64,000 nt of DNA, from positions 2,339,001 through 2,403,000 of the forward strand of contig NZ_JAUSXC010000001.1 in assembly GCF_030823405.1 (NCBI RefSeq). The letters are read 5' to 3'. This document shows, one piece after another, positions 45,312 through 54,682 of the stretch. Source of the stretch: Chryseobacterium ginsenosidimutans (GTDB lineage Bacteria; Bacteroidota; Bacteroidia; Flavobacteriales; Weeksellaceae). Within the stretch, counting starts at the first letter, position 1, and each line of letters starts with the position of its first letter. The position numbers were made by a program, and so were the translations under genes. The notes below the pieces were generated by a model. That model was not told the origin of the DNA and did no database searches. It was given only the letters and a program-made list of their open reading frames with translations.

Positions 45312-46073
45312 ATGATTAATATGGAAAACTTGCAATTACAAAACAAATCAGTTCTTATTACAGGAGCAGACAGCGGAATAGGAAAGGCTGTTGCTTTACT
45401 TTTTGCCAGAGAAGGCGCTAATATTTCATTTATTCATTACAAAGATTATAAAGATGCCGAAAAGGCCAAAAATGAAATTTCCGAACTGGGAAGAAAAGTG
45501 ATCTCGTTTGGAGGTGATGTTAATGATACAGAGTTTTGTGAAGAAGTAGTCGCAAAAACAGTTGCTGAATTTGGCGGGATTGATATTTTAATTAATAATG
45601 CAGGAACACAAACTCCATGCGATAATATTGCAGATCTCAAAGAAGAAGATATCAGAAAGACTTTTAATTCTAATATCATCGGAATGATCTTATTAACAAA
45701 AACTGTATTTCCACATCTGAAACAAGGAAGTTGTATCATCAATACAACATCGGCTGTTGCTTATCTTGGGCATGAGGAATTACTGGATTATTCTGCTACA
45801 AAAGGAGCTATTGTTTCCTTTACACGTTCATTGGCCTTGCAGTCGAAACCTAAAGGGATCAGGGTAAATGCTGTTGCTCCAGGACCTGTTGCGACACCGC
45901 TTACCGAAAAAACTTTTGGCGAAGAGGAAGAAGACGAAAACAAACCGCCTCTACAGCGAAACGCTTCTACGGATGAAGTTGCTACAAGTTTTTTATTTTT
46001 AGCAACAGAAGCTTCAGCGCAGATCACAGGTCAGGTTTTACATCCAAACGGAGGTTTAATTGTAAATGGATAA
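45312..46073 (+). CDS. SDR family oxidoreductase
   Basis: A 253-residue short-chain dehydrogenase. Cofactor motif TGADSGIGKA near residue 18, NNAG at the fourth strand, and the catalytic pair Tyr160-x-x-x-Lys164 (LDYSATKGA) with the upstream Ser in NTTSAVAYLG. Such glucose/ribitol-dehydrogenase-like SDRs often sit in general-stress clusters. The alpha-amylase gene starts 3 bp after the stop. Met at 45312 or 45321 could be the start. Confidence 0.88.
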   Translation: MINMENLQLQNKSVLITGADSGIGKAVALLFAREGANISFIHYKDYKDAEKAKNEISELGRKVISFGGDVNDTEFCEEVVAKTVAEFGGIDILINNAGTQTPCDNIADLKEEDIRKTFNSNIIGMILLTKTVFPHLKQGSCIINTTSAVAYLGHEELLDYSATKGAIVSFTRSLALQSKPKGIRVNAVAPGPVATPLTEKTFGEEEEDENKPPLQRNASTDEVATSFLFLATEASAQITGQVLHPNGGLIVNG

Positions 46074-46076
46074 TTT

Positions 46077-47552
46077 ATGAATGGAGTGATTATTCAGTTT
46101 TTCCATTGGTATCATTCTGGTGAACTTTGGAAAGAATTTTCTGAAAAAGTAGAGTTTTTAAAGGATCTTGGTTTCACTGCTGTATGGCTTCCTCCTGCCA
46201 ACAAATGTTCTCTTGGAAAAGAAGGTCGCGGATATGATATTTATGACTTGTATGATCTTGGTGAGTTTGATCAGAAAGGAGGTATTTCCACAAGATACGG
46301 AACAAAAGATGAGTATTTAGCTGCGATTAAAAAAGCACAGAATGCCGGAATTTCTGTATATGCAGACATTGTCCTCAATCACAGAATGGGTGGAGATGAA
46401 GAAGAGCAGATTACAGTACATCAGGTAAATGAAGAAAATCGCAATGAAGTTATTACAGATCCAATGGAAGTTGTGGCCAATACAAAATTTACATTTCCTG
46501 GAAGACAGGGAAAATATTCTGAGTTTATTTGGGATCATCAATGTTTTAGCGGAATTGACATCGTCAAAAAAGACGGAAAAGAAGTAAAAGGAATTTTTAA
46601 AATCCATAATGAAACTGGCACAGAATGGACGGATTCCGTAAGTCATCAATTCGGAAATTATGACTATTTAATGGGTGCTGATGTAGAATATAGAAATCCA
46701 CATGTGGTTCAGGAAATGAAAAACTGGATCAAATGGTATCTGGAAACAACCCGTGTCGACGGAATTCGTTTAGATGCTTTGAAACATATTTCATCTGATT
46801 TTCTGAAAGAATGGATTACTTATATAAAAACAGAGCTCAATCCCGATTGCTATGTTTTGGGAGAATTCTGGAAAGATGAGGCTGAAAAAATAACTTATTT
46901 TTCTGATGAGATGGATGATCTTATTTCCTGTTTTGATGCACCACTTCATTACAATTTATTTTCTGCTTCAAAAGATGGAAAAGACTATGATCTTAGCCAG
47001 ATTTTAAAGGGAAGTTTTCTGGAAAAAAAACCTGTTTTTTCTGTTTCATTTGTTGAAAATCATGATACCCAGCAATTACAGGCTTTAGAATCTTCGGTTA
47101 GAGATTGGTTCAAACCAATGGCTTATGCTATTATTTTATTGTGTGAGGATGCTTATCCGTGTGTTTTTTATCCTGATCTTTTTGGTGCAGAATACGTAGA
47201 TTTAAAAGATGGTGAGGAAGTTAAAATAGTAATGCCAAAGATTGAAGCTTTACCTAAATTATTGAAAGCCAGGAAGCAATTTGCCTACGGTGAACAGATA
47301 AACTATTTTGATGATCCCAATTGCATTGCGTGGATAAGAAAAGGAACCGAAGAGAATTCAGGTTGCGTTGTTATTATTTCCAACAGTGATGAGGGCTGTA
47401 AAGAAATCGATCTTGGAAAAGAAAATGCCCATTCAAAATATATAGATTTTCTTGAGCAGAGAAAAGATGAAATTCAAACTGATGAAAACGGAATTGCAAC
47501 TTTTCCGGTAAATCCAAAATCTGTAAGTGTTTGGATTAAAGCAACAGAATAA
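46077..47552 (+). CDS. Cytoplasmic alpha-amylase (GH13)
   Basis: A 491-residue GH13 enzyme without a signal peptide, like the cytoplasmic AmyA/GH13_5 type. The catalytic triad is visible: Asp233 (GIRLDALKH), Glu263 (VLGEFWKDE) and Asp330 (FVENHDTQQ); region I is ADIVLNHRMGGD. It hydrolyses internal alpha-1,4-glucans such as glycogen or maltodextrin. Gene order SDR-amylase with a 3-bp gap shows co-expression, tying glucan turnover to the stress genes that follow. Confidence 0.93.
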   Translation: MNGVIIQFFHWYHSGELWKEFSEKVEFLKDLGFTAVWLPPANKCSLGKEGRGYDIYDLYDLGEFDQKGGISTRYGTKDEYLAAIKKAQNAGISVYADIVLNHRMGGDEEEQITVHQVNEENRNEVITDPMEVVANTKFTFPGRQGKYSEFIWDHQCFSGIDIVKKDGKEVKGIFKIHNETGTEWTDSVSHQFGNYDYLMGADVEYRNPHVVQEMKNWIKWYLETTRVDGIRLDALKHISSDFLKEWITYIKTELNPDCYVLGEFWKDEAEKITYFSDEMDDLISCFDAPLHYNLFSASKDGKDYDLSQILKGSFLEKKPVFSVSFVENHDTQQLQALESSVRDWFKPMAYAIILLCEDAYPCVFYPDLFGAEYVDLKDGEEVKIVMPKIEALPKLLKARKQFAYGEQINYFDDPNCIAWIRKGTEENSGCVVIISNSDEGCKEIDLGKENAHSKYIDFLEQRKDEIQTDENGIATFPVNPKSVSVWIKATE

Positions 47553-47557
47553 ACAAA

Positions 47558-47578
47558 AGCCACTTTCAAAAGTGGCTT
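47558..47578 (+). terminator. Terminator after the alpha-amylase gene
   Basis: AAGCCACTT/AAGTGGCTT stem with a 3-nt loop, followed by a weak AT tract (AATTATATT). Confidence 0.65.
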
Positions 47579-47940
47579 AATTATATTAAAGGTAAATTTC
47601 GGTAATTTGATGACAATAGACAACATTAAAATTCGGGATAATTATCTAAAATATTTAGTCTTGTGATTGTAATCATAAATTCTGCATATGAATGATCCTA
47701 ACTTTGAGATATTACGAATTCAATTTTCCTGTTGAATTCAAATTATTTTTAATTAAACGAAATATCAGCCATTAAAGTTAATTGTTAATAATTAATGCTT
47801 TCATAATGTCAATTAATAAAACGCTGGGAATTCAAAAAGTCAAAGTGCAATGAGAAGCGATAAACTTCACAACTTTTAGAAAGAACTTTGCAAAAGAAAA
47901 GACAAAAAATTAGATTAAAATAACTTGTTAATGCTTATAA

Positions 47941-47979
47941 TTTTAAAGCCATTTAGATTAATTCTATATGGCTTTAAAA
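47941..47979 (+). promoter_or_regulatory. 12-bp inverted repeat in the catalase upstream region
   Basis: TTTTAAAGCCAT and ATGGCTTTAAAA form a perfect stem around a 15-nt AT-rich loop, ending 93 bp before the catalase ATG. It may be an operator, an attenuator-like leader hairpin, or a leftover terminator. Position is the only support. Confidence 0.4.
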
Positions 47980-48072
47980 CAATGAGTTATGTGCTTTTAT
48001 TGATTGTGGAAATGGCAAAAGTTTGGTAATATAATTGCATTCATTCTTGCACCAACACAAAAATTTTATAAT

Positions 48073-50208
48073 ATGGAAAACAACGAAAGTCAAAACGAAA
48101 AGCTAGATCAGCTAAGGTCATTTACTACATCAAATCAAAACGAAAAGCTAACAACTAATCAAGGATTAAAAATAAATAATAATCAAGACTCTTTAAAAGC
48201 AGGAGAAAGAGGCCCAAGTTTATTGGAAGACTTTATTTTAAGAGAAAAAATTACTCATTTTGATCACGAAAGAATCCCGGAAAGAATAGTTCATGCCCGA
48301 GGTTCAGGAGCTCACGGAGTTTTTAAACTAAATAAGAGCCTTGAGAAATATACAAAAGCGAAATTCTTATGTGAAGTTGGTAAAGAAACTCCTGTTTTCA
48401 TAAGATTTTCTACCGTTGCTGGAAGTAAAGGAAGTACAGATTTGGCAAGAGATGTAAGAGGTTTTGCCGTAAAATTTTATACTGAAGAAGGTAATTACGA
48501 TCTCGTAGCCAACAATATGCCTGTATTTTTTATTCAGGATGCAATAAAATTTCCAGATCTTGTGCATGCCGTAAAACCAGAACCCGACAACGAAATTCCG
48601 CAGGCCGCCTCTGCTCACGATACATTTTGGGATTTTATTTCATTAATGCCCGAAAGTATGCACATGATTATGTGGCTGATGAGCGACAGGGCGATTCCTA
48701 GAAGTTTCAGAATGATGGAAGGTTTTGGAGTTCATTCGTTTAAGTTTATAAATGATGCAGGGGTATCACATTTCGTAAAATTCCATTTTAAACCAAAATT
48801 GGGAGTTCATTCCGTAGCTTGGGATGAAGCTCAGAAGATTTCGGGTGTTGATCCTGATTTTCATAAAAGGGATCTTTGGGAATCCATAGAAGCAGGTAAT
48901 TTCCCGGAATGGGATTTCGGAGTGCAGATTATTCCTGAAGAAGATGAACACAATTTTGATTTTGATCTGTTAGATCCTACTAAAATTGTTCCTGAAGAAG
49001 TAGTTCCTGTACAGATAGTCGGAACTTTAACTTTAAATAAAAATCCTGACAACTTCTTTGCAGAAACAGAGCAGGTTGCTTTTCATCCGGGTCATCTCGT
49101 TCCGGGAATAGATTTCAGCAATGATCCGTTGTTACAAGGGAGATTATTTTCTTATACGGATACACAATTATCAAGATTAGGTTCTCCGAATTTCCATGAA
49201 ATCCCAATTAACAGATCAATTAATACCGTTCACAACAATCAGCGTGACGGTCATATGAGACAGCAAATTGCGAAAGGAAAAGTGAGTTATGAACCAAATT
49301 CTATCGGTGGAGGCTGTCCTTTTCAGGCGATGATGAAAGAAGGAGGTTTTACTTCTCATCAGGAAAGAATTTCGGGCACAAAGATCAGAGCGCGAAGTGA
49401 AAGTTTTGTAGATCATTATTCTCAGGCAAAATTATTTTACAACAGCCAATCAATCCCAGAAAAACAGCATCTTCAAAAGGCATTAATTTTTGAGTTATCA
49501 AAAGTTACGATTCCTGCAATAAGAGAAAGGGTAGTCGGACAGCTTGCTTTTATCAATATGGATCTTGCTAAAACAGTGGCCCAAAAATTAGGGTTAGAAG
49601 TTAAAAAGCTTGAGTTGCCCAATCAAAGTATTCCCGCAAATGCAGATCCTGCCGGCTTGCAAAGTGAAGAACGTGAACCTGCAACAAAATTTTCTAACGC
49701 TTTAAGCATGGAAAATACCATTAAGGATACTATTTCGAGCAGAGTAATCGGATTTATTCTGGCGGACGGAGTAGATATCGGAGATGTAAATGTTTTAAAA
49801 ACAAAAATTGAAAGTCAAAAAGCAAGGGTAGATTTTATCGCTCCAAGTTTAGCACTTGTAAAAGCGGGTGACGGAAGCTTAATTACTCCGAAACATACAT
49901 TGACAAATACCGCAAGCGTTTGTTTTGATGCGATTTATATCTGTTCAGGAGAAAATTCTGTTAACGAGCTTTTAGATCCTGAAAATAAATATGCTGTTTT
50001 GAATTTCGTTAATGAAGCTTATAAACATTGCAAAGCAATCTATTTCGGAGCTGAAACAGACGGAATTTACAAAGCAAGTAATGTCAATAATAAAAAACAC
50101 GAAGATCCTGCTATTATTATTTCTTATGTTGAAAATGCTGATGAAGAATTTATAAAAGCAGTCGCACAGCATCGAGTTTGGGAACTAGAAAAAGAAAGAA
50201 ACAGTTAA
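48073..50208 (+). CDS. katE: Clade II (large-subunit) catalase, KatE type
   Basis: A 711-residue monofunctional heme catalase. The distal His74 lies in RIVHARGSGAHGVF, the distal Asn in YDLVANNMPVFFIQD and the proximal heme Tyr361 in LFSYTDTQLSRLGS. The extra C-terminal ~150 residues form a flavodoxin/DJ-1-like domain (VIGFILADGVDIGDV ... AIYICSG), which defines the large clade II enzymes. It breaks down hydrogen peroxide in the cytoplasm. The frame begins upstream at 48004, but ATG 48073 gives the hydrophilic N-terminal arm expected of clade II. Confidence 0.94.
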   Translation: MENNESQNEKLDQLRSFTTSNQNEKLTTNQGLKINNNQDSLKAGERGPSLLEDFILREKITHFDHERIPERIVHARGSGAHGVFKLNKSLEKYTKAKFLCEVGKETPVFIRFSTVAGSKGSTDLARDVRGFAVKFYTEEGNYDLVANNMPVFFIQDAIKFPDLVHAVKPEPDNEIPQAASAHDTFWDFISLMPESMHMIMWLMSDRAIPRSFRMMEGFGVHSFKFINDAGVSHFVKFHFKPKLGVHSVAWDEAQKISGVDPDFHKRDLWESIEAGNFPEWDFGVQIIPEEDEHNFDFDLLDPTKIVPEEVVPVQIVGTLTLNKNPDNFFAETEQVAFHPGHLVPGIDFSNDPLLQGRLFSYTDTQLSRLGSPNFHEIPINRSINTVHNNQRDGHMRQQIAKGKVSYEPNSIGGGCPFQAMMKEGGFTSHQERISGTKIRARSESFVDHYSQAKLFYNSQSIPEKQHLQKALIFELSKVTIPAIRERVVGQLAFINMDLAKTVAQKLGLEVKKLELPNQSIPANADPAGLQSEEREPATKFSNALSMENTIKDTISSRVIGFILADGVDIGDVNVLKTKIESQKARVDFIAPSLALVKAGDGSLITPKHTLTNTASVCFDAIYICSGENSVNELLDPENKYAVLNFVNEAYKHCKAIYFGAETDGIYKASNVNNKKHEDPAIIISYVENADEEFIKAVAQHRVWELEKERNS

Positions 50209-50255
50209 ATGATAATCCGACTTATTTAAACACACCACACCAAAATATTAATATT

Positions 50256-51422
50256 ATGAAAGCTGCAGTTTTTCACGCTCCAGGTAATATTACCTGTGAC
50301 ACTATGGATGATCCTATTATTCAGGATCAAAACGACATTATTTTAAAAGTTACTTCAACAGCCATTTGCGGAAGCGATCTGCATATGTATTCGGGAGGAT
50401 TACCCCAATTGAGACCGATGGTTATGGGGCACGAATTCATGGGAATTATTGAAGAAACAGGAAAAAATATCACTCATCTGAAAGTAGGAGACAGAGTAGT
50501 CGTTCCGTTTCCTATTGCTTGTGGAGGATGCTTTTTTTGTCAGCATGATCTTCCGAGTGCCTGCGAAAACAGTAATCCTGAACACTACGGTCCGGAGGGA
50601 GGCATTCTGACGGAAAAAGGAGGCGCATTATTTGGATATACCGATCTTTACGGTGGCTACAACGGTGGGCAGGCGCAATATGTAAGGGTTCCATACGCTA
50701 ATTTTGGTCCACGAAAGGTTGCTGATAATCTTACAGATGAGCAGGTTTTATTCCTTACAGATATTTTCCCGACAGGGTATATAGGAGTTATGTGGGGAGA
50801 ACTGAAAGGCGGTGAAACTGTTGTCATTTTCGGAGCCGGACCTGTTGGTTCTATGGCTGCTAAAAGTGCAATTCTTCACAATGCGAAAAAAGTGATCGTG
50901 ATTGATACCTTACCTTACAGATTGGAACAAATTAAAAGATTGACAGGCTGTGATACGATTCAATGGGAAGATGCAGATCAGACTGTTCAGCAAATCAGGG
51001 ATTTAACAGACGGCCGTGGTGCAGATCTTTGCATTGATGCTGTAGGTTTTGAGCCTGACCGAAGCTTTTTAGACAGAGCAAAAGCAGTGGTTAATTTCGA
51101 AAAAGGTTCAATTAAAGTCTTAGAAGCCTGTCTCAGTGGAGTAAGACGTGGCGGGATTGTCTCTATTTTAGGGGTTTATCCTGTTAATTATGATAATTTT
51201 AAACTTGGGCAGATTTTCGATAAAGGAATAACTATTAAAGCAGGTCAGGCACATGTGCATGTAATTATCGACAAACTTTTAAAATATGTTGAAAACGGAC
51301 AGGTAAAACTGGATGATATTATTACTCACAGGCTCTCTTTGGATGAAGTGGCAAAAGGCTATGAAATTTTTTATAAAAGAGAAGACGGCTGCGTGAAGGT
51401 AGTATTAGATCCTTGGAAATAA
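50256..51422 (+). CDS. Zinc-dependent alcohol dehydrogenase
   Basis: A 388-residue MDR dehydrogenase. The catalytic zinc site is visible (AICGSDLH, GHEFMG), as is the structural zinc lobe with four Cys (ACGGCFFCQHDLPSAC). Cofactor fold GAGPVGSMAAKSA. The insert after the structural zinc resembles glutathione-independent formaldehyde dehydrogenases. The start at 50256 is chosen because the longer frame overlaps the catalase gene and adds only unconserved residues. It lies 47 bp after the catalase gene. Confidence 0.9.
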   Translation: MKAAVFHAPGNITCDTMDDPIIQDQNDIILKVTSTAICGSDLHMYSGGLPQLRPMVMGHEFMGIIEETGKNITHLKVGDRVVVPFPIACGGCFFCQHDLPSACENSNPEHYGPEGGILTEKGGALFGYTDLYGGYNGGQAQYVRVPYANFGPRKVADNLTDEQVLFLTDIFPTGYIGVMWGELKGGETVVIFGAGPVGSMAAKSAILHNAKKVIVIDTLPYRLEQIKRLTGCDTIQWEDADQTVQQIRDLTDGRGADLCIDAVGFEPDRSFLDRAKAVVNFEKGSIKVLEACLSGVRRGGIVSILGVYPVNYDNFKLGQIFDKGITIKAGQAHVHVIIDKLLKYVENGQVKLDDIITHRLSLDEVAKGYEIFYKREDGCVKVVLDPWK

Positions 51423-51465
51423 AGGTTTTAGAAATGATGTTTAATAATCGTTAAATAGTAAAGCC

Positions 51466-51966
51466 ATGGAATTTCAGCAAAATTTACTTGAATACATCAG
51501 CAGTTCATTAATAAATGCCAACCAAACTGTTTCAATTGCAGAAAGTGTAACTTCAGGACTATTGCAGCTTGCTTTTTCTCAGATGCCCAATGCTAGTTTA
51601 TTTTACAAAGGCGGCATTACAACCTATACTTTACCCGAAAAAGTAAAATTTTTAAATGTCGATAGAACTGAAGCTAAAGAAAACGATTGTGTCACTCAGG
51701 ATATAGCTGATACAATGGCGTTAAATGTAGCAAAATCATTTGAAACAGATTGGGGAATTGCAATTACGGGTTACGCAACGCCTGTAAGAAATTCCGGGTT
51801 TAAAGTTTACTCCTTTTTTTCCTTTAGCTATAAAGGAGAAACCGTGTTATCAAAGCATATCGATTTCCATCCTAAAACTCAGCCTTTGGATGCCCAATTA
51901 TATTATACCGAATTTATTTTAGGATGTTTTAAGGGTGAACTTAAGGAAATAGTGAGCTCAGATTAA
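51466..51966 (+). CDS. CinA C-terminal domain protein (nicotinamide-nucleotide amidase-like)
   Basis: A 166-residue single-domain protein. The family motif is VSIAESVTSGLLQLAFSQMP followed by GGITTYTLPEKVKFL. Full PncC enzymes deamidate NMN; here the usual 'AESCTGG' reads AESVTSG, so activity may be altered. It is found in a row of stress genes with 43-44 bp gaps on either side. Confidence 0.82.
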   Translation: MEFQQNLLEYISSSLINANQTVSIAESVTSGLLQLAFSQMPNASLFYKGGITTYTLPEKVKFLNVDRTEAKENDCVTQDIADTMALNVAKSFETDWGIAITGYATPVRNSGFKVYSFFSFSYKGETVLSKHIDFHPKTQPLDAQLYYTEFILGCFKGELKEIVSSD

Positions 51967-52010
51967 ATTATTACGGAAACAGCAATTTTTAGTTTTAAAA
52001 ATAGATAATT

Positions 52011-53535
52011 ATGAATAGGGACGGAACCAGAAAAAGTATTTGGCAGGAAGAAATCAAAAGGTTTCCTTCTGATGGAGATCTTAATCAGTTATTTGATGTA
52101 GTAATTGTCGGTGGCGGAATTACAGGGATTTCAACAGCCGTTAGATTACAGCTTTCAGGTAAGAAATGTGTTATTCTGGAGGCTTCGAATATTGGTTTTG
52201 GAACGACCGGCGGAACTTCTGCTCATCTAAATGATTTCTTCGATACTACTTATGCTCAGGCAATTAAAGATTTTGGATTACAGAATGCAAAACTCCTGAA
52301 ATATGTAGGAATTGAGGCGAAGAATATTATTAAAAACAATATTCATGAATTTAATATCGACTGCGATTTTGAAAATAAGACCGCCTATCTCTTCGCATTG
52401 GACGAAAAGCAGGAAAAACAGTTAAATGACATTGTGGAAGGTGCCTCACAAGTTGGGCATCAGATGATTTTTACCAATGATATTCCTTTTCCTATTCCTT
52501 TTAAAAGGGCAGCTGTAATCCCCGATCAGGGGCAATTTCATCCTATAAAGTATATTAAAGGGCTCGCAGAAGCTTTTATTGATAAGGGTGGGATTATTGA
52601 AGAAGATTGTCTGTGTGAAAGCCATGATGAACAGGAAGATTTTGTTACATTGAAAACCTCCAAAGGAACTGTGAGAGCAAAGAAAGTAGTCTATGCAACA
52701 CATATTCCGCCGGGAGTAAATATTCTCCATTTTACTGTTGCCCCTTACCGAAGCTATGTAATTGCTTTTAGCTTAAAGGGTAATAATTATCCTAAAGATC
52801 TGGGTTATGATCTTACAGACCCTTATCATTACTACAGAATTCAGAATATTAATGGTGAAGATTTGTTAATTGCAGGTGGAGAAGATCACAAGACCGGTCA
52901 TGCGGATGATACCGGAGAATGTTTTTCAAAACTGGAGAATTATGTCCGTCAATATTTTGATGTTGATACTACAATGTACAGTTTGGTCAAGCCAGTATTA
53001 CGAACCTGTTGACGGAATGCCTTATATTGGGAAATTGCCGGGAAGTAACGGTAATATCTATGTTTCTACAGGCTTCAGGGGAAACGGGATGATGTTTGGA
53101 ACGATTACATCTCAGATTTTAAGTGATTTAATTATTGAAGGATCAAATAAATATGAAAAACTTTTTGATCCGGCCAGAATAAAACCTATTGCAGGCTTTT
53201 CGAATTTTGTAAAAGAAGGGATAAGTGTTGCAGTAGATTTTGTAAAAGATAAAATTTTTAGTGAAAAGATAGCTTCTCTGAATGAGCTTAAAGAAGGTGA
53301 AGCCAAAGTCATACAGTATGAAGGCGAATCGTATGCAGTTTATAAAGAAGCCAGAGGAAAATTGCATATTCTAAAAAGCACATGTCCACATACAAAATGC
53401 GAAGTGCGGTGGAATAGTGCAGAAATCAGTTGGGATTGCCCTTGTCACGGTTCACGGTTCAATGTCAACGGCAAACTGCTTACAGCACCCGCAGTCAACA
53501 ATTTGCAAAGAATAACTCCTGAACAGGAAATATAA
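52011..53535 (+). pseudogene. FAD-dependent oxidoreductase with C-terminal Rieske domain, frameshifted
   Basis: Two overlapping frames together encode one protein of about 507 residues. The first part (from 52011) has the FAD fold (DVVIVGGGITGISTAV, then GFGTTGGTSAHLNDF). The frame then breaks near 52981-52985: with one T of TTT removed, the sequence reads YSWSSQYYEPVDGMPYIG, the conserved block of this family. The second part ends in a Rieske domain with Cys-Pro-His and CPCHGSRF. It is a DAO-type oxidase carrying a 2Fe-2S cluster, common in bacterial stress clusters. Whether the extra base is real or a sequencing error cannot be decided here. Confidence 0.8.
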
Positions 53536-53546
53536 ATTACGTCATT

Positions 53547-54200
53547 ATGTCAAAAAAAAGCTTTATTTATAGAAACAGTTTAAGTATCGTATTAATCATT
53601 TTAATGCTCCTGTGCTGGATCGGACAGTTTTTCACGGGCTGGAAAACCGAGAATAAAGAATTGGCAGAACACGGACAATCTTTGCTGAACTTAGGCGAAT
53701 ATTTTCACAGCGGGCATTTTATCCAGGCGACTTTTGAAAACTGGGAAAGTGAATTTCTACAGATGATGTTGTATATTGTACTTACTGTTTCTTTAAGACA
53801 AAAAGGCTCCAGCGAATCAAAATCATTGGATGAAAAAGAAGATGTAGACAAAGAACCTGTTGCGCATCCGAAAGCACCATGGCCGGTAAAAAAAGGCGGA
53901 ATATGGCTTGCTTTATACAAGCATTCATTATCTATTGCTTTCGCAGTTTTATTTATTATAAGTTTTATATTGCATTTTTATGGAAGCTTAAAAGATTTTA
54001 ACACAGAGCAGATGTCTAAAAATGAACCTGTTGTAACTGCCTTGAAATATATAGGTGAATCACGGTTTTGGTTTGAATCTTTACAAAACTGGCAGAGTGA
54101 ATTTCTGGCGGTTTTTTCTATTGTGATTCTTTCTATCTGGTTGCGTGAAAAAGGTTCTCCGGAGTCCAAGCCTGTTGATACACCTCATGACGAAAATTGA
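53547..54200 (+). CDS. DUF6766-like membrane protein with internal duplication
   Basis: A 217-residue membrane protein made of two copies of one unit. Each unit has a helix (NSLSIVLIILMLLCWIGQFF; HSLSIAFAVLFIISFILHFY), a loop, and the block (F)ENWESEFLQMMLYIVLTVSL or LQNWQSEFLAVFSIVILSIW, closing with RQKGSSESK or REKGSPESK. DUF6766 from memory is found with stress genes in many soil bacteria; its function is unknown. It follows the FAD/Rieske gene by 11 bp. Confidence 0.75.
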   Translation: MSKKSFIYRNSLSIVLIILMLLCWIGQFFTGWKTENKELAEHGQSLLNLGEYFHSGHFIQATFENWESEFLQMMLYIVLTVSLRQKGSSESKSLDEKEDVDKEPVAHPKAPWPVKKGGIWLALYKHSLSIAFAVLFIISFILHFYGSLKDFNTEQMSKNEPVVTALKYIGESRFWFESLQNWQSEFLAVFSIVILSIWLREKGSPESKPVDTPHDEN

Positions 54201-54240
54201 ATTATAAAACTAAAATAATCGCTTTGATAAACAATAAAAA

Positions 54241-54288
54241 GGTGATTTCGGATAAGTAAACACATAGATTTAATTATCCGAAATCACC
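54241..54288. terminator. Bidirectional terminator hairpin
   Basis: A perfect 15-bp stem (GGTGATTTCGGATAA and complement) with an 18-nt loop between convergent genes; A-rich before and T-rich after. Confidence 0.8.
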
Positions 54289-54322
54289 ATTTAATAATTT
54301 CAATTTATTTGTTTAATAAATC

Positions 54323-54682
54323 TTATTTAAGCTCATAATTAGTAATTACCAGACTCAGTATAAAGTGAACATAATCCTGATCAACATCTTTTCTATTGAT
54401 AAGCCTATTTTTGTAATCGTATGAATTTAATGTTCTTGTTAATTGTTGATAAGTTTCAAAATCGTCACCTTTAATTTTTATCTTCACATTTCCATCTCTT
54501 CTTTTAACGATTTCATCATCTAAAGTTCGTACTTTAAATCCAGCTTCAAATAATCTCGGATTAAAATTCATTCTACCAATGTACCTTTCAATTATATTTA
54601 CCTTGAACGAATCAAAGACAATTGTATTAAAAACAATGTTAGAGCCCGGCTCCTGAGTATTGAGTTCAAGTTTATAGTTCAT
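54323..54682 (-). CDS. Protein of unknown function
   Basis: A 119-residue soluble protein with mostly beta-strand character at the start (LELNTQEPGSNIVFNTIVFD) and a lysine/aspartate-rich end. No signal, membrane segment or motif was recognised. It is read alone, between the stress island and a 576-bp gap, and may be a recent arrival. Confidence 0.55.
   Translation of the reverse strand: MNYKLELNTQEPGSNIVFNTIVFDSFKVNIIERYIGRMNFNPRLFEAGFKVRTLDDEIVKRRDGNVKIKIKGDDFETYQQLTRTLNSYDYKNRLINRKDVDQDYVHFILSLVITNYELK

Larger units (their letters stand above)
47553..48072. other. Intergenic region upstream of the catalase gene
   Basis: 520 bp with no supported gene. It holds three inverted repeats: the amylase terminator (47558-47578), GAATTCAA-N8-TTGAATTC (47716-47739) and a perfect 12-bp stem at 47941-47979. 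The last two are candidate regulatory sites of the catalase gene. Confidence 0.55.
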
